Positions 10,936-22,963 of a stretch of DNA of 64,000 bases are shown here, piece by piece (position 1 is the first letter of the stretch; every line of letters begins with the position of its first letter). A model generated the notes under the pieces. The model worked only from the letters and a program-made list of their open reading frames with translations. It was not told the DNA's origin and did not search any database. The translations under genes and the position numbers were made by a program. The stretch is from Parasponia andersonii (taxonomy: Eukaryota > Streptophyta > Magnoliopsida > Rosales > Cannabaceae), in the NCBI GenBank assembly GCA_002914805.1, contig JXTB01000044.1, forward strand, positions 1,363,890 through 1,427,889, in the 5' to 3' direction.

Positions 10936-12738
10936 TCATTGGTCCTAAAAAACGACAATCCCATGTTTGTTAGATGAACCGGTAAAGCAATTGAAAGTTT
11001 CTACGACATTGTCATGAATCAAAAGATTAAAATTCCGAAATCTGGTACATTTGTCTAGTTAAGCTTATGGAAAATGAATGGTTTTGTCAGAGTGATACAA
11101 ATAACTAAGAACTAATATAGAAATGGTATTTGAAAAGTAAATAGTTCGGAAACTATTCAAGCCAGTTATGCAAGAGAGGCAGATGGATCATGGATGTTAA
11201 GAAACCAGGATAAACGACCTGAGCTTAACTACAAAGCATGAGGACCTGGTTGTTCAGTTTTTGTATCAATACAAGTGTTAACGGATAATGAGTGCCTCAG
11301 CAACTAATATTTCCTTCTAAGTTTCTGAAGCAAGTAGAACTAAGATTAATACACTCGAGAGATGCAATCCGTTTCTTATTCCGTGATAAAGATCATGCAA
11401 AATCTTCTGTTCATACATGAAATCTGAATTTACTACCAAAGCGAATTTTTGATATTGAGCTAAAGAAACATAAAGTATAAGCAGCCACTCTAACCTGATT
11501 ATTCGAAGATTGTTCGTGCAACCTATGAGGCTTTATATTTAAATCTATCATTTTCGAGTCACGTTTGGTGTGTCCATCAGCATTGGCCTCTGGTATACGA
11601 ACAGGGGAGACCCTGTGATTTTGCTGTTGGTTCTCCTCAGCTGTCATTTTAGAAAAAGGCTGATTTGTTCCTCTTCTGGCCTCAGCTCGATCTAACACGG
11701 GTTGGGAAGCTGGTTCCTCAAGACTACCAGGTTTATCGCCTGGAAACTATCAAAAACACGAAAAGGGTAAACTTTTATCCAAAAAATAAATAAACAAACA
11801 AACAAATTCTCATTGGAAACACTGGACAAACCTCAACTCTCTGCCTCAAAAGGAGGTATCTTCCATGTGTTCTTTTACCTCCAACATGAACAATCATATC
11901 ACATTGCAAACAGAGCGAACTTCCATCGATCTCGCAGTAAAAGAAAGCTACAAGCAGTTTCACAAAACAGTGAAAATTCTTGGTATTGCAATTGTATAAC
12001 AACAAAAGGGTGATTTTTATATGCAAAAACATGACTAGGCTGCTTACTTACCAGGTGCATTTTCACAAATATCACATCTAGGAACTTCACTGGGATTTGC
12101 AAGACCGACTCTTACATGCCGACTGGCGAGTTTGTTGCACATGTGAACCTACCGTTCTCATCAAAAGTTAGCTTGCTATTATGATTTTGACGAGTACAAA
12201 TAAAGAGCATCCAGAAATAGAGTTTCGGATTTTTGACCCGTAAGAAAAATCACTCTTTTTAACCAAAACAAGCTATTTACTAATCCACTTTATAGTTAGT
12301 TTATTTCTCAACGAGGATAAGAAACGTGGGAAATAAAAGGAACCAAGTTAGTAGACAAGTAAAAAAGGATTTTTGAAAAAATACACAAATAGAAACACAG
12401 CTTCACCACTATAGTCCATAAAGACTACAAAGCATAAAACACAACACACAAAGAGACAAAGACTGCAACTTTAGCTGGTTTAACAAAACTCCAAGTCAAA
12501 CAAAGAAACCCAATATCGGAAAATTGAATTCGAAACTTATTTACATCCAAAAAATAAGAAAATATGTCTTTAAAAAAAAGTGGGTTCTTCGGATTTTGGT
12601 GAATGAAAATGCTTAGATGGGAATATCAGAAAATAGCTTACATACCTTCTCATCACAAGCACGGCAAAGGGCAGCCTCGTCAGCAGCGCAAAACACGATT
12701 GCGGCCGCACTTTCACAAGCGTCACAAAGTGTTCGCAT
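10936..12738 (-). CDS. Double B-box zinc finger protein (BBX18/BBX19 type)
   Basis: Nuclear transcriptional co-regulator with two B-box zinc fingers and no CCT domain; family members act in light, clock and flowering-time control. Exons (minus): 12646-12738, 12052-12148, 11832-11947, 11495-11746 and probably 10936-10944. Start [20 protein letters not shown] is the family's standard start. B-box 1 spans residues 5-40 ([31 protein letters not shown]). B-box 2 spans about 56-95 ([32 protein letters not shown]). A conserved DxKMIDLN motif lies near residue 170. Splice sites are GT-AG and all joins are in frame. The C-terminus is the uncertain part: after ..SSNNQ the next acceptor (10945-10946) would give DQ and a stop, for 188 residues, while reading through the donor gives a different 29-residue tail. 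Arabidopsis BBX18 and BBX19 differ at exactly this end. Confidence 0.92.
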
Positions 12739-13875
12739 AATTAATCCTTTCTAATCTCATTTCTCCAACTAATAACCCCATAACAGCTCCATAATCTAAT
12801 CTATATCCACATCAAAAATAACAACAATAAAACCTAAAGCCTCATCAAAACGACAACCAGAACAAAACCCAGTTCACCAATATCTCAAATTCTCACTCGC
12901 CTAACAGTTGTCGTTCTCTACTTGGTGATGTTTGGTTGTTGGATCTAGTAGTACTAGTAGTAGTGGTGGTGGTAAACTGGTGATAATGATAATGATTACA
13001 CAGATGATGGGGAAGGACTAGGATTAGCGAATGAATAGGGATACACTAAAAGATAAAAATAAAGAAAGAAAGAAAAAGAAGGGGAAGAGAGTTTGGGAAG
13101 GAATTTTGGGTTTGTGGGAAAAATGGGACATTAGGAGATTCCAGAAGACATGTATATCTGGATTTTGTGAGCAAAAGACATAATAAATGAGATTGGTTTT
13201 GTCAACTTCGGTTGCCCAAACTCATTCCATGACCACAACCTTCAAAAGCAATGTGGGGTTGACATTTGACAATGCCTCACAAGCGATTCTCACCCATTAG
13301 TTCGATATCTGACGTGGGTCCCACCTCGTTTTAGTAACTCAAGTAGCTATAAGGGCATAAGGCCTAGGGATGGTTTTGGTCCTTATTTTGAGGCTTTGCT
13401 GTCCATATAGGAATCTCCCGTGTTTGATCTGTACCTAATTGGTTAATTGGTTATCACATCTATAGCCATCCTAATATCGCTCCCGAAGGGCTGTCATTAA
13501 AGCCAACGAGGTTAGTTAGTAGTACTTCTGTTGGTCCAACATTGGAGACATAATTTAAGAGATTAAGAGTTCAAATTTTAATAATATATATTATTTTTTT
13601 TAAAATTTATAATAAATAACGATCCTTAATTAAATTTTATTTTATTAAAATAAATTAATTATCACATTTACGATGCATCTCTCTTTTTGTGAAGAGAGGT
13701 GAAGATAGATAGACTCCAGGACAACATTATAATAATAAATCCTCCGCCACTCATCATTAATCTCGTTATCCTTTCTTCATATAAAAAGTTTTTTGATCAA
13801 AATTAGATCATTTTCAAGATTGCATTATGATTTATGATTTATGCTTTTGCTTCATTTTTTCTCACAAAAAGTTTC
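12739..13875. promoter_or_regulatory. B-box gene 5' UTR and promoter region
   Basis: The region directly upstream of the B-box start codon. A purine-rich leader on the plus strand at 13050-13100 (pyrimidine-rich in the transcript) is plausible 5' UTR. 13306-13325 contains a GACGTGGG sequence resembling a G-box core half. No TATA box could be assigned with confidence. From about 13500 the sequence becomes AT-rich intergenic DNA. Confidence 0.4.
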
Positions 13876-14135
13876 TTTTTTTTTTTTTTTAATTACGAAA
13901 ATAAGGATGGGGTGACTAGGGTAACCCTTGCTATGGACGGGTCTTACCCCACTCGACAATATAACGCAAGGATGGAGCAACTAGGGGTAACCTCCTGCTA
14001 GGGACGGACGGGTCTTGTCCCACTTGAGGATATATAACAACAGATGAAAACTTCAGTGGAAAAATCTGTCTTCTACAAGCTTGAACCTGTGACTTCTTGG
14101 CCACAATCATCTTACTAACTGAACTTCCACATTCA
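13876..14135 (-). mobile_element. Candidate tRNA-derived SINE
   Basis: On the minus strand a tRNA-like head is visible: an A-box-like GTTCAGTTAGTAAG (14111-14124) and, about 20 bases further, a B-box-like CACAGGTTCAAGC (14079-14091). The body contains two related segments with GGGTAAGACCCGTCC and GACAAGACCCGTCC cores (about 13930-14020). It ends in a 15-base poly(A) (T run at 13876-13890 on the plus strand). The size, near 260 bp, and the order head-body-poly(A) fit a plant SINE. Flanking direct repeats are unclear because both flanks are A/T runs. Confidence 0.45.
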
Positions 14136-15227
14136 GAAGTCAAAAAAATTTTCTTTTTTTCTTTTTATCCTTAAGCAAGTTAATGCATAGGTAAAAATAT
14201 ATGCATGTTCTTGTTTTTTCCATTAGAAGAAAGGTATATTATGGTCACGATGACTTTTCAACATGTGTCCCTAAATAAAGAAAAAATGGCCAAATCACAC
14301 CATACCCATCACCTTGTGTGGTTTGAGAAAATTACTAAAATCTCTTAGGTTTTGTTTGGAACTTAGATTTTAGAAGGAAAAAAATTGTGGAGAAAAAGTC
14401 AAAGAAAAAATGAAGGAAAATATTTTTCATAAAATTTTATAGAACTTTATTTTGAAATTTTTTGCTTTTCTAATTAATTTGTCTAAATTATATATACTAC
14501 AAAATGACATCAAATCTAACTCTCATTTTTTTTGCGAAAAATTTCAATCATTTTTCATTTAAATCCAAACAAAAGAAAATAGAATCCCTTAGAATTTTTT
14601 TTTTCTTTCCCTCTAAAAATTCAAGTTCCAAATGGAGCTTTAATCTACCATTCAGGGAAAAAAAATTTGAAAATAGTGTAATGTTGATTGATATGCAATT
14701 TTTAGGGAAATTATTTATATATAGATTGCCAATTCAGTCGGTTTATTTTTTTTTAGTTGTTGAATCATCATCTAGCGGTAATCCAACGGCTATAATGATG
14801 TACATGAAAGAATATGTATCATTAATACTATTTTTCTCTTTCTCTTATTTTTTACTATAAAAAAATGTGTATGATAAATTTTAATTGGTTAAAATGATAC
14901 TTATATATAGATAAAAAAAAATACCTAGTAGATTAGTGCCCATATATATACATAAATATTTATTTTTTAGCACTTTTTTTTTAACATTTGATAGAACTTT
15001 TTTATATTGTATCTTTGATCTTTGTAACTAGATGTAGTTTGGCTCTTCTTATAAAAATAATTTAAAAGTAAAAAATGGGAATGATAATATAATTCACATT
15101 TGTGGTTATTCGATCTGAACGAAGAGAGAAAAAATTGTTCAACTGAGGAAAATAATCAAGACAAGGAACAATTGCACTACGGATATGATAGGAGAACAAT
15201 ATTAACATAATTCACCCGTATGCACCC

Positions 15228-15276
<49 letters not shown>

Positions 15277-16091
15277 GATTTGTTAATATATATAAATATC
15301 TATTTTATTTTACACTACTCGTATCGTTAAAAATTATAAAGTTGGAGGCTTGTATGTGCTTATATATTTGAATTTTATAGTTTGAAAGCTATTTGGTATA
15401 TTGTTGTGTTTGATATTATGTCCATTATAAAAAAAATATGTTCACTTAGTCTTTTAATTTTATAATTTTCTTATTTTGTTGTTATCAACAATTAAGGGTT
15501 AATTATAGTTTTCTCTATTACAATTAACTTTTGTAAGTCGGGATGATAATTAGAAAATTATTGCTCGATCAAGCCATTGCCATTCTTAATAATTAATTAA
15601 AACATCAAAGTCCAAAATTTCAATTTTTGTCCAAACTGCGATATGAAAATCGCATAAACAGTTTGATACACTAAGATTTTATTTGGTAAGAAGAATAGGT
15701 GGAAGGATGAAGAGTGCAATGAAAAGCAAAATCTATGATATGGTAAGAAGGATACGTCGTTAGGACTCTTCTGCGTTGAATAAAATCAATTACTTAATTT
15801 TGTGGAAGAGATAGAACGATGAAAAAAAAAAGCCACTTTTTACGGTTTTACCATTTAAAAATTATTAATTTTTATTAATAAAAAATGTATAACGAAAAGT
15901 TGAAATAGGTAATAATGTAGTAATTTTGCAGTTAAATCTTTATACATCCTTTCAACTCTGTTTACAATATCAGCCAAGATGGTGGTTAATAATCTTCTCT
16001 TCTTCCTAACTTAGCGAACAATATGAAGGGGACTAGGAGAGGAATTATCTTCACCATTCCTGTTACTTTTCTTCATGCTAATCCAACTATC
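14136..16091. other. AT-rich intergenic region with a (TA)n run
   Basis: No gene is seen. A (TA)n run of about 40 bases lies at 15230-15274. The single ORF near 14504-14860 is low-complexity, lysine/phenylalanine-rich and has no family resemblance. Nothing else could be supported. Confidence 0.6.
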
Positions 16092-16929
16092 TGTTGGAGT
16101 GCTTTTCACCGATAGTCCACGTGTCTCCGAACTGTCGGTGTTGTATCCTCTAACTGTCCACGTGTCCTTGCTATCCCAAAAAACTTTCGACTTCAGGTAG
16201 GGTCAGAGAGGCGGGGGTGGCCACCTGCAAAGACTCTCCGATGCTTAAGTCAGATATTTACCCCTGGGATTGAGTAGCAAAGATTCAGTTTTTCTCTGTA
16301 TCTGTATGAGTGTATCTTTATTTCTTGCTTGTAAACTTTTTTTATGTTTCTTTTTGTATGCATATATGCCCCCTTTTTGGAGACGCATGGCTCATATATA
16401 TATTGTCCTGAAATTGTGAACCTCCTGGTTTTCAATCTCAGGATCCAGTACCTTTTTCGTCAAGACTTTCTTCAGAGGTCACGGGCCAAGATTACCGTAA
16501 TCCCCCCTGCACCGCTGTAGCCTAGTTTCTGCCGTCTCCTATGGTTCGAGTCTGTCAGGGGCGAGATTTGGATAAATCGCCATTTTGTCAGGACGGCTTG
16601 CCCCCTACGCACACCTACTCAAGATCGCATTAAATGATCTGTCTGGGTCTGGAGCTGTGAGTTGTTTTCCATTGTACTCTGGTGGAAGACCCTCGGGGCT
16701 TCCGACCCCCAATTGTCGAAGTAAGGATCGGATTGGGCCGAATCCATCTAGGGTCTGGGATGGACTCAGCCCTAACCTCGGACAGCCTAATGGCCGATGT
16801 GGTACCACGTGCGGTTCGCGTGGCCTTTAGCTAGTCACTCTCGACACATGTCGGATGGTGGGCCCTGTTTATGACCTGTTCTGCCACTTAATCGTCCACG
16901 TGGTGTGTGATTTGGGAATGGGTCCCACA
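16092..16929 (-). mobile_element. 3' LTR of element 1
   Basis: 838 bp, plus-strand reading TGTTGGAGTG to GGTCCCACA, so in sense orientation it starts TGTGGGACC and ends CTCCAACA. It is alignable throughout with the two LTRs of element 2, sharing the 'gcaaagactctccgatgc' block near 16227-16244 and the terminal 60 bases. The outer flank is CTATC; the partner duplication was lost with the other end. Confidence 0.88.
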
Positions 16930-17268
16930 ATTGCCCCCATTTCCCTATTTGATGGGTTCGTATCCATCAAGTGCGGAAATCGTTTCTCTGTTCTTCCAAT
17001 TTGAGGGATACACATGGCTCCTCCTTGCCGACGCGGAGGCACGCTATCCCAGGTCACAAAATTTTTAAATTTCGAAGTTCTGACTGTTCGGTCTCCCTTG
17101 CTCTTCCTTGTTCCAGAAAAACTCTTCGGCTCCCCCTCTATAAAAGCCGCATTTACGCTTATTTGCTACTTTACTAAAGTCTTCAATTATTCCAGCCTCA
17201 TAAAATCTTTGGGTTTCCGACTTCTCCCCTTTCTAGAGATTTTTGCTCTTTCGATCGTATCCAGAACG

Positions 17269-20200
17269 ATGGCCTCGAATCAAGATCAGGAATTCACCCC
17301 ATCGTGGACTCGGAGTTGGATTCACTAAGGAGAAAGCTCTGCCTCCCCGGTGGAGTCACGCTACAAAGGGTCGAGGGCCCCGCGGATTGGTATATGCGCC
17401 CCTCTGCCCCTGAAGGTTCTATTATTTTGGGAAAGAAACATCTGGAATGGCTGCGATTCCCTCTTCCTCCTCTGATCCACCAATTCTTTACTTTGACGGG
17501 AATCTATCCGATGCAGTTAAATGTAAACGGGGTCATGATTCTGATGGGGCTCTCCGCCCTGTCAGTTCTTTATAACCTACATATCGACCTGGAGGTGGTT
17601 TTTTATGCTTATAAACTCACCCTCATCCCCAAAAGGAGTTCCTACCATACTTTTTACCTTCAACTGCTCCCGGGACGTCACATTTTCTGGGACTTGCCAA
17701 GGTCAGACAAGCAATGGGACTCCCACTCTAGGCTATACGCCGTTAGGGGGGCGTGGTACTCCCTTTAGGTGAATAGAGAGCACTTTCAAATCCCCTCAGT
17801 TTTCCTGCAGAGTAAGTGCTAAGTCGTGATTTTCAAGTCTGCGTTCCCTTTGTTTGTTATTGCTCACGTTATTTTGTCTTGTGTAACCTCTGCAGGGGAA
17901 AACAGGTTCGAGCTGCATTTGTCGGCGGGGCGGCTCAAAGGCCTGGAAGGGATCGTCATCTTCAGATCTCCTGGGAACTGCCGACACATCCAGGCCACTC
18001 TCAACCCCCAGGTGATGAATATGATGCCCAGGATGGTCTCATATCTTTCCTTCCCTCTAGACACCTGGGTTATCACGAAGCACCTGCAGAGCTGTCTTGA
18101 TGCCTCTGCCCTGAATCGATTCTGCCGGGACGAGCACGACCGCATCGCCATAATGTGTCGTCAGGTTACGGCTTCAAGCTAGTTGGAGGGCTCCAACGAC
18201 CTGGTGGTACCGACTAGCCACGAGCTCGAAAAGGCTGTGAAGTTCGTGGCCGAAGAGTGCGTCGGGCTCCGTAGGAAGGAAGCCGCCGCCCCTAAGAGGG
18301 TTAGAGGTGGGTTCATTTTTGCATCCTTGAGCTTCGTCGATCAGGTCATGGCCGTGATCTAAACATGTTATTTGTTCTTTACAGGTTCTGAGACAGGTCC
18401 ATCGGCATACCCCTCCCCCGTCAAGGGGGGAAACGCTGGGCATAAGGCTCAACCCAAGGCAACTACTGGCCGTCATCTCGTGGTGCCGTCAGAGGATGAA
18501 GTACCCGTGGCCCCCCGCACCGATGCAGGCGGACTTCCGTCCGGGAAAACGTCGGCCACACGTGCCGTATATGGCGAGGGGATGCCCATGAGTCTACCCG
18601 GGGGGTCTGCTATGCCAACCTCGTCTACCCCCAACTCTTGTTCGAAGTCGGGTGCTGCTTGCCTTGGTGGGGAGATCGCCAAGCTCAGTAGGGGGCTCCG
18701 AGGTGGAAATCTCGGCTGTCTTCCCCTCCTCTGGTCCCAATAAAGCGGCGCCACGAGGTCGGCTCATCTAAAGAGGAAGAGGGCCGGGCGGAGAAGAGGA
18801 GCAGGGTTGCCCCCTCGTCTGACAGCGATGACGAGGGGCCATGCTGACCCTTCTGAGGAGAAGAAGGTCCGTGCGTAGTGGCCCGTCGAGAGGGGATGCA
18901 CCACCTCTTGCCGTCGCCGACGGCGCCCAGATTTCCTCCGTCCTCGCCACTGCTGCTTCAAGGGCATGCCCAGTCGAGGGGGAGGGTTCCTTCGCAGTTG
19001 GCAGGGTGGAGCCGCGTTCTGCGGGTGCGGACAATGCCCAAAAAGAGAGTCCAACTGCAGGACCTGAGCTGGAGGTGCTCTCATTGGAGAACGTCGAGCT
19101 CGTCGCTAGCCGTACCTTCGCGCAGGTTTGGCTCATTTGGTTGCCTCTATACTTTTCAGCATCATTGTTAGGTGCTGACTCTTTTTTCTATTTATCTTGC
19201 AGCTAGATACTATCTGGTCTTTCTATTCCTCTCGCGTTAGGGCCCTGACCGAGGAGCTGAACTCCCTGCACTGGCCGAGCGTAGCGAGGCTGCCCTTGCT
19301 GAGTTAAGGACTGACTTCGATTTATATCGGAGCCTTGATGAGGCGAGGGTCAGCAGTACTATGGCTCATACCCTGAGTGTCGAGAGGGTCAGGCGCGAGG
19401 AGCTAGCTAGGAGACTGGCCGAAGCAGAGGCCGTTGGGCTTGCTCAATCTGAGGCTGCCAGACTGGCCCAAAACGAGCTTAAGGTCAAGGAGCAAGAGCT
19501 GCAGAGCGCTGGGGTAGAGATGGGGCTTGCCTTTCTCGCTCGTGATAGGGCCGTTGACGACGCTAAGGAGGCGAGGAAAGCCGAAGCCAAAGCCAAACTG
19601 GAGGCCCATTCTCTGCAACGCAGACTCGACCGGTCGAACGAGGTAAGCCGACATATTTACTTGGACCACGTAAAATTGATGGGGGCTCAAGTAGAGTTGT
19701 CTCGCAAGCACGGCGAAGACCTTGCTGACATTAACGCCCTTTTGGTTGACTTGCCGCAGTGGTAGGCAGAGCTGAGGCTGACGGCGCTGAGGGATAGATT
19801 AGCGAACGCGGAAAATCTAAAGATGAGGTATCAGATACTGGTGGATGTCCTTTCTGCGGAAAGTCACAGGTCTGGCTAGGAGAACAGGGAATTTGAAGGC
19901 CACACTGAGGTGGTAATGCCAGACCAGCTTGACGAGCAGAAGGGCGTCGAGAGAGACCACTATTCCGTCAAGTACTATATATAGCAGCTTGGGGATATGA
20001 TCAACATCACGTACCCTGCTGATGTGCTGAAGATGCTTGCCGCGGAAAAAGACGGGCCCTCTACATCCGCCTCTGTTGCCCAAGAGCTTATCCCCATTTC
20101 CGGTCCGCCAGATTAAACTTCCGAAGTCCTTGGCGGTCAGCCTGGTCTTGGGGTCTTAACTGGTGAGAGGTCTGGTACGGTTATTTTATCCAGCGACGAA

Positions 20201-20280
20201 TCCGACCCTGGTATGCCACCCTCCACCAGGGCTGGTCCAAGCATCGAAACTGGCTGCGCTCCCCTGGTCAGAGGTAAATA
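17269..20280 (+). mobile_element. Extra opposite-strand gene of element 1 (Transposase_28-like), decayed
   Basis: The plus-strand region corresponds to the extra gene of element 2 and lies antisense to the element. The beginning encodes a domain resembling the Pfam family 'putative gypsy type transposon' (DWYMRPSAPEGSIILGKKHL, FPLPPLIHQFFTLTGIYPMQ). A later part encodes a long alanine/glutamate/arginine-rich coiled coil (about 19240-19760). A TATA-like CTATAAAAG at 17138-17146 lies 120 bases before the first ATG (17269-17271), suggesting the gene had its own promoter. It is broken at many points and cannot be functional as it stands. The role of this gene in the family is not known. Confidence 0.75.
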
Positions 20281-20309
20281 GGATCCCTAATTTTGTACAT
20301 TTGTAAAGT

Positions 20310-21785
20310 TGACTGATAACTCTATGAAAATAGAGTTATCTTGTGTATTTTTAGTCATAGGATAGTTGCTTTAGAAGAATAAATTTTATAATTTAGGTGC
20401 CTTTCTTTACTTTATTTTAGTTTTTGGCGTCGTTGTTGTTTAAGACCTAATCTAGTTAAATTCTAGCTTATTTCCTTTGATTTTATTAGAATTACTGAAA
20501 TCTGGTCTTAAGCCATGTAGAGATTAAATGGCAGCAACCGACAAGGAAAGCTGAACTTAAGTGAAAGCTGGAAGCAACTTTGCTGCAGCAACACGCTAGA
20601 GCAACACTGAACAGCAGAGTCAACTTCCAGCTGGTATTTATTTTGAACAGTTACTGCTGTCAGCCAGCAGTAAATACCAGAAAAGAGAAATGAGGAAAAA
20701 GTGGTCCTTACCCTTCTATTTGGCTGACACCTGTGCTAGGGTACCTCATTGACCCTAATATAAAGGAAAGAAAGAAAAGAAGAAAGGGGAGGCGGCTGAG
20801 CTGAGGGTTACACGAAAAAGGAAAAAAAGGAGAAAAAGAAGAAAGGTACAGAGACGGAAGGAAGAAGAAGGAGAAGTACTGGCTGCAGCAAGGAGCTAAA
20901 CCACCATCATCCAGCTAGCTCTTTCTTTATCTCTTTTAATCTTCTTTGTATTTACTTTCTTTTCCTTTTCTTGAACTTTCTGGAATCTATGGAGCATTTT
21001 AGGCTGCTGATTTTTACATTTCAGACCATGAACTAAGTTCCTTTAGCTGGGATTATGATGAATCTGAGGTGGTAATGATGGATTAAAGTTGTTTTAAATG
21101 TTTATGGTATTTTCCTCTAGTTCGTTCAAGTGTGCTTCACTAATATTCCCTTTTGTTGCTTGGCCATCAATATTTAGGATAAATAGATTAAGATTAATTC
21201 TGGAAAGGTTAATCTAGTTGGACTTAGCTTGAATGATGCATGATTCAATCATCTCTTAGTAGATCTTTGAATTAGTAATGGTATAGGAATATATTGTTAC
21301 CATGCAAACCCATTGAGAATTGATACTATAAATGAAGTTTTGAGAACTGGGTTAGTGTAGGAATATGTCAAATCTGGTTTAAAAGAACTTTAACATATTG
21401 AATTCGGAAGATGAATATGTACAGAATGAATTTTCGGTTACTGGTGTGATTTTGCCACAGGCGTTGCTGCAGCAATTAAACCCAGATTTGCAACCAAGGA
21501 GGATTCAATAATCCCAGCTTAACCACATCACTGATCCACAATCACTTGATTAGATCTCATTATTTTCTGCTTAATATTTACTTTACTGCTTGCAATTTTA
21601 AATTATTGCTATTTTATTACAAATCTTTATTTCTCATTGTTAAACTAACTTGTTTGACACTTAGATTTTACAAATAATTTTGGTAATCAATCCCTGTGGA
21701 GACGATACTCACTCACTACTATATTACTTGTTTCGGCACGTGCACTTGCGTAGCTACTGTAAAAATCATACAACAAGTTTTTGGG
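20310..21785 (+). mobile_element. LTR-like insertion nested in element 1
   Basis: Element 2 is continuous here, whereas element 1 has about 1.5 kb of unrelated sequence. The insert opens with a perfect hairpin GATAACTCTAT-GAAA-ATAGAGTTATC (about 20311-20336). It has a TATA-like TAATATAAAGG (about 20756-20766), followed by a purine-rich leader. It ends with the LTR-tail phrase 'atcaatccctgtggagacga' (21688-21707) and ACAACAAG near 21770, sequences that in plant Ty3/gypsy elements sit immediately before the primer-binding site. It is probably a solo LTR of a different lineage. A clean target duplication could not be fixed, so ends are approximate. It is a fossil. Confidence 0.5.
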
Positions 21786-22369
21786 ACCCTTATTGTAACC
21801 GTCTGTATAAATAATAAAAACAGTGCAATTCTCCTTAGTCTATTCTTTTTTTCTTTATTGACCGTGTCCGGAGTAAAGTTGCCCCTTGTTGTAACTGTCT
21901 GGAATCAGTCATACATGATTTCGAGTTATTAGTAAGTCCTCCTCAAGCTATGATCGACAAGATTAGTTCCGGAGATAGGGATGTTAGCTCTGGCTCATCC
22001 AGTTCTGAGGAGATATAACTTCTGTTATAACTTGTCTTGACAGAGTTCGACCTGCACATGTGGCTGGACTTCTCCGACCCCAAATGGGACCACACTCAGA
22101 ATCAGCTCCAGGGGCTTGTTAATCACTGTCTAGATCCGTCGCTGCAAAGGAAGAGGCCCGGGCTCAGCTCTCATCGGGAGCAGACTGGGCGTTACCACTC
22201 CGACGTGTCTCTACGAGTCTGCCCAAGACCCGCTTCTCGCAAATAGAACTTTTGGGTGCGCGTTCACCCCATCGATCGTTTCCTTTGTATTTTTTGGAAA
22301 TAATAAACAGAGCCCGATTTTAACTTCTGTCTTAGTGTCTAGTATGTGCCTAATAAAATGTTGTTTGCA

Positions 22370-22860
22370 GAGGGTCTACTTCCAACGGGTAGACCCAGAC
22401 CCTTTTAACCTTTCTTCTGCACGCGGCTAAAACTTTGTCTGGATGGGGTCTGCTTCTAATGGGTAGACCTAACCTCTCCAACCTTTGCTTTGCGTGCCGC
22501 TAAAATGTCGTCTGGGAGGGTCCACTTCCAACGGGTAGACCCTGACCCGTGCTTTCATTATTCGTACATTTTCTCGGGCCATCAGCATAGTTATTTATTT
22601 ATTTTTTTTTGCACGATGTGATCCCCATAATACGATCGTTTCCGAGGTCTGCTCGCAGGTTCTTGGTTGCGCAGCTTTTTCCTCTTCGTACATTTTCTCG
22701 GGTTGTCGACAAGCGACACGATCCCTATAGTACGATCAATTTTGAGATCTGCTGGCAAGTTTTTGGTTGCGCAGCTCTTTCCTCTTCGTACATTTTCTCG
22801 GGTCGTCGATGAGCGATGCGATCCCCATCGTACGATTAATTTTGAGGTCTACTGGCAAGT
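22370..22860. repeat. Hairpin and ~90-110 bp tandem repeats in the tail of element 1
   Basis: Three spaced copies of an inverted repeat, of the form GGGTCTAC-8 bases-GTAGACCC, occur near 22373, 22447 and 22519. They are followed by three units carrying 'tcgtacattttctcggg' (about 22562-22579, 22686-22703, 22788-22805) and a GTCGAC/GTCGAT core. The same two repeat types occur in the tail of element 2. Confidence 0.8.
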
Positions 22861-22963
22861 TTTTAATCAAATTCAATCCTTCTCAAATGCATGCACTAAA
22901 TATGATAATAATTTAATCTGATTCAATCCGATCATATCTTTATCCTGGATTCCAAACATGATC
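22861..22963. mobile_element. 3' remnant of a Tourist-like MITE
   Basis: Matches the right ~105 bases of the MITE at 28028-28509 and ends CATGATC, followed by TTA (22964-22966), the expected target duplication. Its left part is replaced by element 1, so the junction at 22860/22861 is a rearrangement breakpoint. Confidence 0.75.

Larger units (their letters stand above)
16092..22860 (-). mobile_element. Truncated Tat-type Ty3/gypsy retrotransposon (element 1)
   Basis: Same family and orientation as the element at 44908-56932. It keeps the 3' LTR (16092-16929), the purine tract beside it, the opposite-strand extra gene (about 17269-20280) and the hairpin and tandem repeats of the untranslated tail (about 22370-22860). 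The gag-pol region and 5' LTR are missing: similarity stops at 22860, exactly where the duplicated host segment A begins. A foreign 1.5-kb LTR-like insertion splits it at about 20310-21785. The copy is broken, with many interruptions in the extra gene, and is older-looking than element 2. It is a fossil. Confidence 0.88.

Noticed and set aside
14504-14860. 118-residue ORF
   Set aside because: Lys/Phe/Ser-rich translation of A/T tracts with no recognisable domain.
18372-19206. Overlapping ORFs on both strands in element 1
   Set aside because: Frames of the decayed extra gene of the retroelement, not separate genes.
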